Part shown: positions 25,301 through 39,767 of the stretch, in pieces
Layout: each line of letters starts with the position of its first letter
How positions within the stretch are numbered: position 1 is the stretch's first letter
Assembly: GCF_949628215.1 (NCBI RefSeq)
Contig: NC_134277.1
Coordinates: 104,239,463 to 104,303,462, forward strand
Direction: 5' to 3'
Length of the DNA stretch: 64,000 nucleotides
From: Phalacrocorax aristotelis
Taxonomy: Eukaryota > Chordata > Aves > Suliformes > Phalacrocoracidae
Position numbers and translations under genes: made by a program
The notes under the pieces: model-generated
Database searches by the model: none
The model's input: the letters and a program-made list of their open reading frames with translations, nothing else
What the model was told of the DNA's origin: nothing

Positions 25301-28300
25301 ACTGCACCTTGCTTACCAGTTTTCTGTTACTTGTGTATCTAGCGTGCAAAATCTTCTTATTATTTTGAAGCACACCATGTAACAGCTGCACAAGACTACA
25401 GTACATTTCCTTCAGTTTGTGGTAAACCAAAAACTCAAATCTCCAGTTGGCACCCACACTATCAAACAGCTCCCCAGGAAATATCAGCGACAGAGCCCAA
25501 GGCAAGAGGAGTCTCTCCTCCTCCCCCCAGAGCCTGGTGGCCACAAAGAGCCACTGCTACCCTGGTCATCAGCTGGCGTGATCAGGGTGGCACCTCAGCC
25601 CTCCTCCTCTGCAGACTGGGAAGACATGTGCTGGTCAACTCGGTGGCCCCATCTGTTACCTCCTGCTCCCCACACCCCTGCTGGGCAGGGAGTCCAGCAG
25701 GCTGCTGACCCTTCCCGGACATGGCTCCCGGCATTGCAGGAGGCCGCAGCAGGACCATGCGGTGCTTCCCCGGGCAAGGGGACCTCAGGAGTTAGGTCAA
25801 GGCTGCAACTTGTGCGTGTGGCCTCTCTATTTCCTCAATACATCACTCTCTCTCGGGAACAAGTTAGGAGAGTGTTATTGCTAAAAATACTACTAATTCC
25901 CTGAAAAGCACCGAGTTAAAATCAATCCCACAAACTTTCTTGAGATCAATAGGTTTTAATGAACACAGAAAACACACTCTGTGGCAACCACCGGCAAGTA
26001 CCCGGAGACCGAGCTAGAATAAGAAATTATACCTGCTCCAATGCTTTCCTGGGAGAAAAAATTGACATATTACTAAGTAGGCTATCGTTCAGCTCAAATG
26101 CTCCAGGATCCAAGGGACCACAAGCTCACCCTTATGGGCGGCCTGCGTGTGATTTATCACGGCCGAGCGCAGCCAGGACACCAAGTCAGGTTTCCCCACC
26201 GCAGAGAGTGCAGCATTTCAGCGCTGCGCTCTCAGCTGACCGAGCAGCCCGAATCACAGACCCAGCCCATTCCTCTGATGGAGCAATGGGGGCACAGGAA
26301 GCACACTGCAAGCCAAACGGGCTGCCTCCTGCAGCAAAGGGTGCTGGCGTAGCCCATTTTCCTCTCAGATAGTAAAAAGAATATTTAGTCCTGTGTTTCG
26401 GTCACAAAGTCATTTTCCTGGTATTCATCCCGGGAAAACACTTTTAACAAGTGCTATAGAACTTCTCAATAGAAAAGAGACAACGGTCTAAAATTAAAGC
26501 TTACAAACAGGAGCAAAACCATTGTTTTGTGTCTTTTACAGTGAAGCCTAATATTAAAGTGTGCTGTTCCATCTTGTATTTTCCAGAAGACTCCAGCATT
26601 ACATCCTATTTTTTCCAAGAACTATGATTCAGATTTTCACTTTCCAGTAAATTCCATAAATACTTGATAATCAAATGCAACTCCTGTTTTGTCGGCTCTG
26701 CAGCCTTCCTCATTCTAAAGCACCAAATTCTTTTGCTTTTTATGTGAAGCAGGAGAGGAATTCACTTGTAACAGTAGCCATGTAATTCCCTTTTACAATT
26801 TAAAATATTATTTTGCCACATACGCACCATTTTTCCAGAATCTAATATCAATATTATTTCTATAAACTAAACAATACAGAAGATTTTACTGGTTAAACGC
26901 CTGTTACACAGCACAAATCACAGCAATATAAATATGCAAAGATTCTTAATACAACTGTTATACTTTTCTCATCAAACTCATTCTGCATTATTGTGCTAAG
27001 GAGATGTAAGTATTCTTAAATGCATGTACAATGGAAAAAATAAATAAATACCCTTTTAATGGCTATGAATTCATCACAAAATCCCCCCACCAAATGCGGA
27101 CTCTCAACTGCTTAGTAGGCATCCTAATGCCAGTACCCATGTTTTAAATTACTCAAATACCTACAGACGTCTAAATCCCACTGAACTCACTGGGAAAAGG
27201 GCGTTTGAAAGTCAAGATATGTCTTTAGGCGCTTAAAAAGGATTTGGAAAGTAATGTCAGATATCCAGATTTCATTATTTTATCCCAAAAACTTGTTCTT
27301 CAGAATTGAACAAAATGACATAAAAACATTTTTGTAATTAAAATCAGGTTTTTCTTCCTTTGAAAATCCAACAATTAAGAATGCTTAGCTGCATTAATAA
27401 CTTTCTCCAGAATGCGTCAAAAGAAAAAGTTACATTAGACTATTTTTAATAACCTGTAGATTTTAAAAGTGCCCAATTATAAATGAAAAAAAGGACTACA
27501 GAATAAAGGTAGCAAATGCACAAATTCAATGCCATTAAAAGGCAGACACATGAGATCTCATGTATCTTGTGCCATCTGTAAAAAGGTTGTTTTATTATCA
27601 GTGTAACTAATCACAATGAAGCCATCTCTTACAACCAAAGACATTATAATGAATTTTCTTTACAGCTACAGAGAAATGCGATTTGCTGTTCCATATCAAA
27701 CTAGAACAGGCTGTATAAATTCTTCTTCATATTTATTGTTAAATGTAATTTTTATCTATAAAATCAGCCATGAAATATTAAAAACTGAAACAACAGAATT
27801 TATATCCTTTACTTAATTTAGTTTAAACGGTCTATTCACTAAAGAGAGGGAAAAAAGGTTACATATGTATTATAGCATGCCCTCCCCTCTCCCCCCTAAG
27901 CATTTCTATTATAAACCCCCTAGTTTTTTTAATTTATAACTCGGCTGTAAAAATTCACTTCATACTTAAAGTCGGTATACTTTTCCTTTTACAAATTAAA
28001 AAAAAAAAAAATCTGTTCTAGGAGGAAGGCAAGAACAGATGTGAGAGAAGGAGAAAAGCAATCAGACTAAAAACTTCAGTGCTTAGCCACTTAAATCAGT
28101 AAATAAGGACCATCTACTGTAATTCAGACCCAGTTTCCACCCAAGGAACTGGTGGGAGATGGTCAGCTGGCTGCACCGCAGCCCCTGGGCAATGGGCACC
28201 AGGCACTGACCTCCAGCTGCTGCTGACCTGGGCAGTTCAGGATGGCAGACCTCCCTGTCCTACTGCTATCTCCCGGCGTCATCGGTACAGCTGGGAATCG

Positions 28301-31300
28301 GACACTGAAAATGTGTGAGAACAGCAAGGAGCATTAAAATGGTATACACTGGAGAAAGCACAAGGCAAAACAAACCAGCACATCTTAAAAATGAACAACC
28401 AACAAAATCACATGTAAAAAAGGGCTTCTCCCAATTAAAGACCTAAGACTTGAGAAATCAGGATCTGGAGATTGGACAACATATAGTGCAATGAAAACTG
28501 CGACAGAAAGATAAAGGCAGCCAAAAACCATCAGAAGTTCACAGAAGCCAAAGTATATAAAAAGGGCTTCATTTAATACAGCATCAAAAACAATTCGTAC
28601 ATAAGAAGGTAGATTCCAAAATGAAGCATAAAATAAGGCAACAAGAGACAAGTAACCTATGCCCTTAAGGGGTAGGCTACGATCTAGGCTATTCCCTGCT
28701 ACCAATATCTTATTCTCAGCTTTGCCCTAGAGCACAACAAAAAGCACAAAAGCAAAATGTACCTTCATTTTCAGAGCCCCCATTTTACAGTCTGAAAGGA
28801 GCAGAAAAAAGTAGCGAGGGAGCAAAACCCTGCTGTCGTTCTCACGGTGCAGCTCGTGAGCTGGTCAAGCTAGCTTGCTTGCTGCTGCTGCCACGGCAGG
28901 GAGCTGTCTGCAGTCACTGGTGGCAAAGACTTTAAGTCCAGAGGCACTCATGGCTACCCCAGGTGATGCTGCACTACTTCATTTAGAGGAAACCAAGTCC
29001 ATGGGTTCAAGCGTAGCCTTTATTTAGTCCATAACTAACTTTATTCATCAGAAAAGGCTCTCTTTGGGCAATTCTTTACCCACAGTCCACTAGGCCAATG
29101 TACAGGGTTTGCAACTCCTCCCCGCAGCAATACAAATGAGTAATGTTTACAAATTCATTGGTTCTCTACAGTGATTCAGGTTTGGAGATGGTCATGGTTA
29201 AAAAAATAGCTTTCACATGAAGATCCTTTGCTGAACTAAATTAATCTGGCACACACAGCAGAGGATATTTCTGAAATATGTATAAACAAAAAAAGGCAGT
29301 AGAAAGATATTACCTGCATACCCTCCTGCACACACTCAAAAAAGGTACATGAGCAAAAAGAACTACAAAGTAAGAATTTTAAGGATCTAGTATATACTGA
29401 TATCATAATTATTTTAATATCGTCATTTGATTTGCAACAGAGGTGAATAGTGAGGAGCAAGAAAAAGAATGAGGAACTTGGTGCTCTGCAACAAACACAT
29501 CCTTAAAGCAACCAGACTCAACATGAAAGGCTGCAATTGTAAAATCAGTTACCAGTTCATGGAGTTTATGCCAGATCACCAGAAGGAAAAAGATGAAGGA
29601 AAAGGTAAGACTGAACCAGGTGACAAGGATGCTCTAAGGGTTCGGGTGGCCCTATGGAACAAAAATCTGCACTCGATTCCAAAAATTCTATAGTCCAAAA
29701 TTACTTAAGCCTGTATCCAGCAGGGATGTCAGGCACTAGTGAACTGCTCAATGCCAAGCTTTAAAACATCTGGAACAGAAAGTGAGATCTGAGTCATGAG
29801 TCAGGTACTGGTACCTCACAGACAATACACCGAGAGAAGGAAAAAAAACAGCTCCTGCTCAACCCACCGGGGACAGTCTCCTCAGCTAGCGGAGAAAGAC
29901 AGCGAGCACAAGTCCTGAACCCAGAAAAGGAGTGTTGTTGGGCCTAGCAACCTGGGCAAAAGGAAGAAAACGTTGGCTCTGCTGAGCTACTACCACACTG
30001 TTTACCTCTCACAAATCTGGAAAGCCTTGTTCTTACACCTACGGCACACCAGCTGTCCCAGCGTCCTGAAGCAGGCGCCTACGCAAAGCCCCCTCCTCCA
30101 AACCTATTGGAGCTGCTCAATAACGTGATACCCCCTACTTCTGAAAACAGAGCAGAGCTTCAAGCCTGCATATCTCAGGCAGGGATTAGTAAATTTTCAT
30201 GATGATTCAGTAAAATCCACATTGACTCTAAGAGTATTTTTATTTTGTATGTTAAAAAGTGCATAGACACTAAGATTTTGTATTAGAATTCTTTATATTT
30301 ATTTATGGTAAAAATTAATTCATGACAAAACCAGGCATTGACCAAACACAAGGAAACGCATAGCAGTTGTTCTACCCTTCAGCTGCTACTTAGTGGAAAG
30401 ACATCAAAAGTGCATTGGGAGCGCTCTGTAGAACTGTCCAAACAAGTATCTGAAAGAAAAACCTCAAAAACATTGCATTTAATAATAAAGCATATTTTAC
30501 AAAGTACTGGAATTTGGGGGCATACTAGTCTTGAAAACGTCCCTTTCAATTACCCCTATCTGGAATGACTGGCATGACTCTATTATCTATACATTTCTAG
30601 ATTGCCTTATCCAGCCAGCTGACTAAATCATTAAAAATATACAGGACTGAGGTTCAGTTTGACCTGCAGTGACTCCTATATGTATTCTCAAAATTAGCAC
30701 AAGCACCAAATGCTACTGATCTTCAACTTGTAATAACTGATCAAAGAATACTGCCCTGTAATTCACTACAAGCTAAAATCATAGTGCTGAACTGTGCATT
30801 TTCAAACAAGTGGTTTATAGCTCTGGATTTAAAATGCAAAGTTTCCATTATATTTAATAATTAAAATGCATGCTGTGTTATGGTTACATTTGGTGACTGG
30901 ATTAGTAGTACCCCAACTGCGTCAAACAATGCCTTTTTCCTATTAGAGTTCATATTACCATATTATCTATTTGTTTAAGAAAGGACGAAAAAAAAGCACA
31001 GCAAGGAAGAAGGAATAAAAAAGAAATATGAATATCAAACATACTGAAAGACAGTGAGGACCAAGACAGCGAGAAGACCTGGTATCAGCAAAATCTACGG
31101 TAGCTGAAAGCAGAAAAGCTGAAATATCTGTGCATTTAAAGTATGAAAACTTTTTAAGAAAAAGAATATTCTCCATTTGTCAATAAGGGCTCTCATTCAA
31201 AGAAAAGGTTTAAAGCTCGGTCTTGTTTTCCTACAGGCAGTCTCTACGAACTTAGGGAATACAGACATCACTGTTGAAGAGCGGACTCTCTCAGGCTGTC

Positions 31301-34300
31301 AGCTCCTTAATCAGGGTCTGACTTCACTGGAAAGTGTGAAATTATGTAATTATTTATGCTTGGCAATTCTGATGGTTTAGACAATTCCAGCACTATGAAC
31401 ACCTCCTTTTGCAAAGCAAAATTCCTACTGCAATTTTATTTTAGAGAATATATCATACTTTTCCTCTGCACTTTCTAGGTGATTTATTCAAACGAAATTT
31501 ACATATCATGTGAAGCATTTCCTCTATCGAAACAGATACCATTGAGCTTAGAAATATAATTTACAAGGACGAAAAATAATTTAAAAATAAAATCAAAATG
31601 AAACCATGGGCATCAACTGAAGTTTTCTCAGCACTGTCAGTTAGATTATGTGTCATCCAAAACTCTGTAATTAAAAAGCTAATGACCTTTGAGTACTTAT
31701 AACAAATGTATAATAAAATATTATTTGACCCTATGAAAAGACACACTCCTTACATTTCTGCACTTCCATACAATATTTAAGTACAAAATTCAGAGACTAA
31801 CTTTGTTTTCATTTGATGTATATTTTAATTATCTTGTTATCAGCAGCAGATCTGAAGACAGGCTTGTGTGCCTGAAAGCTTGCCTACTTCTCCATCTGTA
31901 GTAGTTGGTGTAATATATTACCTCTGCCTATAAGCCACTGACTCAGAAATCTACCCCGATAGGTTACTTACCCTTTGCATCCAAAACACAAAGGTACCCA
32001 TTCTCTGACAAAAAACATTTGTTCAACACCGTACCCCAAAATACACTGTATTGGTACCAGCAATGTCTAAAATCAGGATGATGTGAACAAAGAAAAAGAG
32101 CAGGCATCCCTACAAGTCAACCTCCACCTGTAAAGCTCAGCATGTTTTTCACCTGAGAATGGAAACCAGGTAGCCCAAAAAGAGCTGGGAAAATGCATTG
32201 ACATGTTTTTACTTGTCTTCGGAGGAACTGCCTACTGCACTCAATAACCTCGTACCCAAGGAAGATTCCTCAGTTTTGAGAGAAGGAGCTCCTTACGTCC
32301 CATCAGATGTCTGCTCCAGAGCAGCAGAACAGATACCTCCAATGTCAGACCTATGTCACCTTTCTCCTCAGGCTGCCATCCCTATTGCAAGCTCCTTAGG
32401 TGACACAAAGGAAATCAGACAGGGAACAAAGCCGACATACAACCCTCTGCAGTATCATCAGAGGCACACACAAAGAAGTCAAAGAAAATACTTGTCAAGA
32501 ATTTTCAAGCTACCTAGACTCCCAAATCCACACGTCTGTAGCTTTGGCAACTGAAGTCTAATCAGAAACAACAACAACAAAATGTTTCTTCATACAATAT
32601 ATTTGCAAAGTTCCTGGTACAAACAAGTAGCAACACTGTATTACAAAACCTCTGCTCAAAAACCAAGTTCTGTTTTTGGGGATAAGAGTTGGACAAAAAA
32701 AAAACCCAAGCAGTTTTATTTCTCTGGTGTTGTATGCACAAATTATGAGAGAAAGAGCTTGTGTCAGGTTCTGATTTTGATCATTTTGACAGAAATTGAA
32801 AAAATTCTGTTGAACTAAAGGGAGATATTCCAATTTATAGTCAGGTAAATGACATCAGATTCTAGACCCAGGTTTTCTTTCCTTCCTGATTAAGTTACAT
32901 TAATGTACACTCAAATCAAAGCAACTACTGCTAGTCCTACTATTTTTTTCAACAGAATAACTTAACTGTTAACAAAACACCACATACAGATACACACGAA
33001 GCCACCAGGGTTCTTTCATATGTCCACCATCTATCTGAAGCCTCACAAAAACAAGGCTTATAGCAACATTACAATACGTGGGCACCAATATATTACCCTA
33101 AATGTAGAACAGAAGCAAACTGGCTTCCTATAAGGACTTATAGACTACTATTTTTCCCTAAAATACTTTTTATTAACCTGATACATACATGCAATATCAA
33201 AAAATACAACACACTGTCTTCTTACATGGAACGCACCAGGAAAAGGCCAAAACCTAAATATCACATCTTCACGTTGCTAAAAGGTTTGACACTGTATTTA
33301 TTGCTGTAATACCCCTAATTAGCAGTTTAAGCTTGTTAACAAGAACCATTCTTTTCATTTAAGGTAAACAGGAATCATCTTTCCGTTGTATAGGTAAAAC
33401 TTGTAAATAGGACAGCTCATGAATTCTAAGATGAGAGTAACTAGGAAACAATTCATTAAGGCTTGGGTTGTAAATTCAAAACATGAAGCATAACATGCTT
33501 AAAGAAGGTGGTTTTTAAAAGCATTCATTAGGCTCTCATCTCCAAGCCTCAGACTTGTAAATAATTTAAAATGAAAATGTGAACAACAGGGAGAAAAAAA
33601 ACCAAAAGCAATTTAAATCATTCCATTGTTGTACCAATAAAACTGAAAACAATAGGAAAGAAGTTGGCAGATTTTGAAGACGACATCCAGAAAACATTTT
33701 TATGTATTGTATCTTTGAACTTAAATATTGTGCTAGCACAGGATCCAATCCAAAAAAATTAGCTCCGACTTATAACAATCAGGCTGTGCTCAGTAAAGGA
33801 TACACATGATAAACTAGTAATTTTTAGTATTCATCGTACTTTATTCTGCCGCTGCCAAAACAAATAAACAAGCTGCAGCTTATAGATGCTTTTAGATTTT
33901 TTTATTTTTCCATTTTGAATTTTCAGAAATTTATATCCTATTAACAATTTATGTGACATAAGGCGAGAACCCCCTTCCCTTTAAGGAGTAAGATAAATCT
34001 AGGTTTGCCTCACATGGGGAGCATGAAAACAAACAGCCTTCACTTCACTGGCACTGAAAACAGAAAGCGATAGATGACAAAAGTAAGAAATCAAACAGAA
34101 AATAAAACACAAGGATTCCTGCTGTCCTTGCAGTCTCTCAAATCCAATGTCAATACTCCCCTGCAGAAGGTGCGTTACACAGCAAGGAACTAGGAGAGCA
34201 ACATTTTGCCTTTATGATATTTCTGGAGTTTGTTGCCCTTTTCCCAAGTACTTGAAACAATCCAACTTAAATATAACATATGATTTCACTTAAACATTCA

Positions 34301-35203
34301 ACAGAAGACAAGCATGCAACAGGCATTTCTTTCTCCTTGGTAACAGACCACATGGGATTGCAAAATGCGTAAGTGCCATATTTCTATGCCATGGTTCCTC
34401 AGGAAAAAGATGGACATGTATGCCAGGCATTACATGAACATCAAGACATGCTCCTCAGAAGCCCTGTTCTTACTGCCTGCACCCCACGTGCCAGGAAATT
34501 GGAGGCTTTTTGGCCACGTAGGCTTTCCTATGTGGGTGCAGAAAGTGAGCAAGAACCCAGCACTTCCAGTGAGCTCTGGGCATACCGCAGGTGTGCGACT
34601 CAGCTGCCACTCACGCCCCTTACAGCCAGCGTGGCACTTCCTAGAGGCACCAAACCCCCCAGGCAGTACATGAGCAGCGAGTCTGATGTCTCCTCATGTG
34701 AGCCGAGAGTGCTAGGTCACCCCTGCTCATGCTTTTCCCTTGAGCACAGAAATGGGTGATGCCAACATGCTACCTACCACCGGTACAGGCAAAGTAAGCA
34801 AGCCTCCTCCTGCTAAGTCATGTTTTAAAACCAAGCCTGGGCGAACTATCTGATATGTTTATAGCCAACATGTTCTACTAACTTACCAAAAGCAAAGAAA
34901 TCCAAGCACTAACCCACCCCATGGAAATGGGTGCAGGCCACAGGCTCTTCCAGAGCAAGCCCAAACTTGAAAACCCGCCTTAAGAAAGAATTTGCACATA
35001 CAGAAGTATAAAGATGTACCAGAGCTATTCAGGCCACCCAAATGGCACCAGAACAATTTGTTTCTGCCTTTGTTTAAATCAGAATTCTTGTTAGGACCCC
35101 CACACTTTTCGAACTTCCTGCAGGAATGCTTCCTACAGAAATATTTGTATACTACATAACTGTAAAGATTCCATAATAAAAATATCACACAAAACAATTT
35201 TTT

Positions 35204-35320
35204 CTGTAAAAATTGACGATTTAGTATTACTATTTAGATGAGTTTTGTTACAATTGATGATTTAGTATTACTGTAAAAATTGACGATTTAGTATTACTAT
35301 TTAGATGAGTTTTGTTACAA
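35204..35320 (+). repeat. 67-bp-period tandem duplication
   Basis: A 50-bp segment beginning CTGTAAAAATTGACGATTTA at 35204-35253 recurs without a mismatch at 35271-35320. The 17 bp between the copies repeat the core once more with one change (TTGATGATTTAG against TTGACGATTTAG). The period is 67 bp. Confidence 0.92.
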
Positions 35321-35757
35321 CTTGTAATCGTAGTGAGTTTTAGCATTAATATATATTTTGAGAGAGACTTTTGAAATACCAAAGATGGGGTTAAGGACAG
35401 GAGGAAACTTTAACTACAATGAGACAAAGAAATACCAGGCAGGAAACATCTATATATATGTTTGTAGCAAAACAGTAATCTATAGAGACATATGCATCCA
35501 GACCTAGACACTGAAATACTGCATACCCTAACTACTCTGCATGCCTCCTCCTTGGCCATTACATATGCCACACACACATAACAGCTTATATATTTAGACT
35601 CAGAAGGGCAATTAAAATTTATGCCTGTACCACTAAGGACCGAAGGAAACTAAGAACATTTGCAGCTTCCCAACCCAGTTAAATATAACACAAAATGTTA
35701 GAGGCAGTAGTTCAGTAGCAGGCCAGACTACTCAGAAAAAAGGTCAGCCTGCTGTAG

Positions 35758-35775
35758 AACAAACAAACAAACAAA
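35758..35775 (+). repeat. (AAAC)n microsatellite
   Basis: A short run of AAAC units in intron 1 of ZNF407. Confidence 0.8.
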
Positions 35776-38700
35776 ATGAAGCAAAGCAAAAAAAATCAGC
35801 AATCAACAACTCTGCTAATGCAGGACTGGAAAGCAGTCATGAGTCATGCAAACAAGCATTTTACTTTTGGAACATCATTACTGCCTGTTTCTAAATGGTG
35901 CTTGGGTTATTTCTTTGTAAAGAAGCGTGTGAATTGGCTAGCACTTACTGTAATTTTCCTTTTCATATTGAGGAAAGAAACTAACTGGACTTCTCTACTC
36001 TAAAGCTACAGAGTGCTGCCATTATATACGTTTGGGATACAACCTTCTTTCATCTTCGCATGTTGAAGAACTGAAATTAAGTAAAATAAGAGAACTTTCA
36101 CATATATTTAACATAAATACCTAGAACAGGCTATAGACTCTTCTGTAACTACAGACCCTTCACTGGCAGAGGGCAGAAAAAGGATCACCATAATTCATGG
36201 TCGCAGAGCAGTAAGGTGGGTATAGTTCCTGTTTTAAACGTACAACTTCTTTCTGCAAAGCAAAAGACGCCTTTGGAATGTCTGCAGGTGAGAAAGCACA
36301 GGCCAAAATGACAAGAATAAAAAGTACCCAGTTGAGAAGAAAAGGAAGTATATTTCATTTAAACTTTCATATGCTTATGTGTAATGCTGTAAGAATGTCC
36401 ACAGCAAAGGCAGACAGGCCAAAGATTAAACCACTCAGACGTCATCAGAGCAACGTCACATCAGCTTTGACACCCTGGGCCAGGCAACATTCAAGCAGTT
36501 TGCAATGCCACTACCCATGCTGCCCTTCTCCCAATTCACTCTCTTCAAGACGTTCATGGTTAATCCTATGCCTCTTACTAGCACTAAGCACCACCAGGAA
36601 GGCACACTGCTCGTTTCCTACACGCATCCATGCCCACCAAGAAGCGCTGTCATTCGTTCTGCACTTCCCACGCAAGTCGTTTCCTGAGGGGGAGCGGGGC
36701 TTCTGGGCCTGTGCGGCTGCTGGCCGGGCGCTGCACGCAGCCTCGGCACCGGGCGGCCGTGCGACCCCGAGCTAGCAAGGCCAACACAAAGCAATACCCT
36801 TCTGGGCTAGACACACAGCCAAGATTGTGCCGCGCCGCTGGCCAGCTGTTGACTGTTAATCTGTCAAAAGAGAAGTAAGGTTTGTTTAACTCCTTAGGTA
36901 ATATAAAGGGCAGAGGAGAGCCTACTACACCTGGTGGCTCGGGCTGTAAGCAATGAAGCAGCTGTTCCTTCCCCATCACCACAACCCTGGTGGGAAAAAA
37001 AAAAAAGTCACCGAAAGAATAGCAGCCACTACAACTGTTGTATCGTGTCATCTTGTCCTCCCCCCAGCTGCTATTTTTGGTGATGTGCTCGCTTCAAAAT
37101 AATAACCTATACTCCAGAATGCGCAACCTAAAAAGCGAACATACTGATTTCACCACGCACCATAATACTGAGGCATTAATGATTAGATCAAATGTATCTT
37201 TAACCAAGTTTTTATTCGAGTGATGGATCAGCCATCCAGTGCAGCCTTTTTGTTTCCCCAAGAGAATACTGAAGTTTTAAACCATCTGAGGAAATTCAAA
37301 CGTAGGAGCCAATCAACAATTCCAGTTCAACCACATTGCATATGCCAATCTGTCCGTAAATGTTAGCTCATGCTCAAAACCACAAGCCTGCATACATTCA
37401 AAAGACAAAAAAAAAAATTAGGCAAAACAAAGCTACGTTTTTCTTAATGTTGTGCACACTAATCCAAAATGCTGTTCTTCATTACAAAAGGTTGGTTTTA
37501 ATGGAGTATTGTGACCAACGTCTGCTTCACCCACATTCTTTCTCCAACTAAAGTTTTTCTATAAAAGGAGACAACACAGCTCAAGTCTTTAAAAAAGTTT
37601 CTAATGAAGAAAACTTTTGTGCAAATAAATTAGAATTTTTTGATGCTGTTACTATACAGTAGTTCCTACAGAAGAATAATAGTGAAGGGTTGGCTCAATG
37701 TTTTTAACTCAGGTCGTTTGAATTACATTTCCCAAAATGCTAATAAAACTGACATGCTTGAACATACTGAAAAAGTCACAGTCCATCATCGCACTGTCAC
37801 ATCCATGCATTTGACTTTTTTAAAATGTATGGATTATACAATTACTGCCAGGCTCCATATTTTATGTATAAAAGCTACAATCTGATTATATGTCCATGCT
37901 GAAATAATTTATGAAATAAGGGTGGAATGACTATAATGTTACTTCTATGATGAATGTAACTTGCTGTGAATAGTCTAGGAGATTGCAAGAGAGACCAAAC
38001 TGAAGCCTGTAATTGTCTTCATCTTTCATGAAGAGGTGTGACCTGGGGAAAATATAGATCCCAACATCCAAGGCTCCAGCCTCATGCAAACATCTTGATT
38101 ACTCACGTTCTGATATAGGAATGGAAAAACAAAATTTATAGTCCTCACAGGCCACACCTTTAGAATATTAAGGTAAGAATCACAGCAAATTACATCCAAT
38201 GTTTAAATTATATGTTAGTCTATTATTGTTTTGCACCATCAGCAAATCATTCCTGCCACTATTACCCTTGCACTTTTGGATTCCCATTATTTACTACTCC
38301 CAAGGTGTTACCACCATGCTTAGTATGATATAGATGAACATGAATACGTGGAAAAGCCAAGGCCTTGCAAGTCTGCATCAGGACGACTACACAAAAAAAA
38401 AAAAGAGGGTATGAGAAAACGAGAATTAAAACTATATGCAAATTCTGAAATCACCAATAGCTACAGCATACAGATTGCAAATTAAATGTTTCTTCTTTTT
38501 CTTTCTCCTTAACTAACACTACATTTAAGATGAATGCTGTGGTTCACAGGCCACACTGATTATTTGAAGGAGCAAGAAGAAACCCGTCATAGCAAGCCAA
38601 ATTAAACAAGATCATAACCTATCCCTCGCAGGCCACCTAGAACAGTTAGTTTTGGTTTCATGTTCTTTTCCACTGAAGATGCATCTAGAAATGTGTTAAG

Positions 38701-39682
38701 AAATTGCTACACTATTCAGGCGAATTCACCTTCCTTCATGCAATCTGACAGGTCCCCTGGGAATGCACTAACTCCCTAGAGACCACAAACCCACGTTGAA
38801 AATTCAAAAGATTGTGAGGGTGCAGGAGGTGGTCGTGACTCAGAGATGTCTCTGTTCAGCGATTTAAGCGGATCAGAGGGTAAAGGGCTGCACTGATAAG
38901 AGCTGCTTACAAAGCTCCCGCAGCCGCATGCGTTGTCGCTCACTGCCAACTACACGACCTCTCAAGCTCACCCACATTTACGCTACAGCAACCTCCGGGG
39001 AAGGAGGGGGAAGTAAAATAAAGGGGGGTTTGTGCAGCAAAAAAGCACTGACGGCGGAGCCGACCCACACCAAAAGTCGCGTCTTCCCGCCTGCGCAGGA
39101 CAGGGCACGGCAGGGCAGGCCGCAAGGAGCCGCTGGTGCGTGGCCGGAGTGCCCGAGCGGGCCCGGGGGCGCAGGAGGCGGCTCCTGCCCTGACTCGCCT
39201 CCACCACCACCCCCGCTGCGCCTGCGCAGAGGCCGCGCTGACGGCGGTCACGCAGAGGCGCAGCCGTCGCCGGACGGCGGTGAAGGGGCGCTGCCCGGTG
39301 CCCTCCCCGCGGGGCGGCGGCTGGGTTGAGCGGACCAGCGCCCACCCACCACCGGCCCCCCGGTCCCAGGTGCGGGGAGGGGGGCGAGGGAGGCAGCGCG
39401 GGCGTCGTGGCCCCGCCGCAGTCCACCCACCCTCACGGCCCGCGCATGCGCAGCGGCACCGGCGAGCCCCGCCGCGGGAGGGGGGCCGCCCCCACAGCAG
39501 GAGCCCACCGGAGCCGCAAGCAGACCAGCCGGCCGCCGCGCCCGCTCCGGTACTGGCCCCATACTAGCCCTGTCCGGCTCTGTCCGCTCACACTGCCCGT
39601 CCCATCGCTCGCCTTTCCCCCCTCCCCCCCCCGGCCGCCCGCGGCAGAGCGGAAGAACCACGGCGCAGCCCGGCTGAGGCAG

Positions 39683-39687
39683 CCAAT
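39683..39687 (+). promoter_or_regulatory. CCAAT box (plus orientation)
   Basis: AGCCAATGGG is a full NF-Y-type CCAAT box in the CpG island. It lies downstream of the ZNF407 exon 1 donor, so if functional it may serve an alternative or divergent start. Confidence 0.4.
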
Positions 39688-39762
39688 GGGCGCGCGGGGC
39701 ATTCTTCCCGCCCTCGGCGCCGCGGCCACTCGGCGGGCAGCGGGGGCGGGACAAGGGACAGG

Positions 39763-39767
39763 ATTGG
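39763..39767 (-). promoter_or_regulatory. CCAAT box (minus orientation) near a GC box
   Basis: GGATTGGTTC is a CCAAT box on the minus strand, about 15 bp from a GGGGGCGGG GC box at 39743-39751. The pair looks like a CpG-island core promoter module and could drive an alternative ZNF407 start inside intron 1. Confidence 0.4.

Noticed and set aside
28385-28705. 106-codon minus-strand frame with hydrophobic stretches
   Set aside because: Lies in intron 1 in AT-rich DNA; the hydrophobicity follows from T-rich codons, and there are no flanking exons or family motifs.
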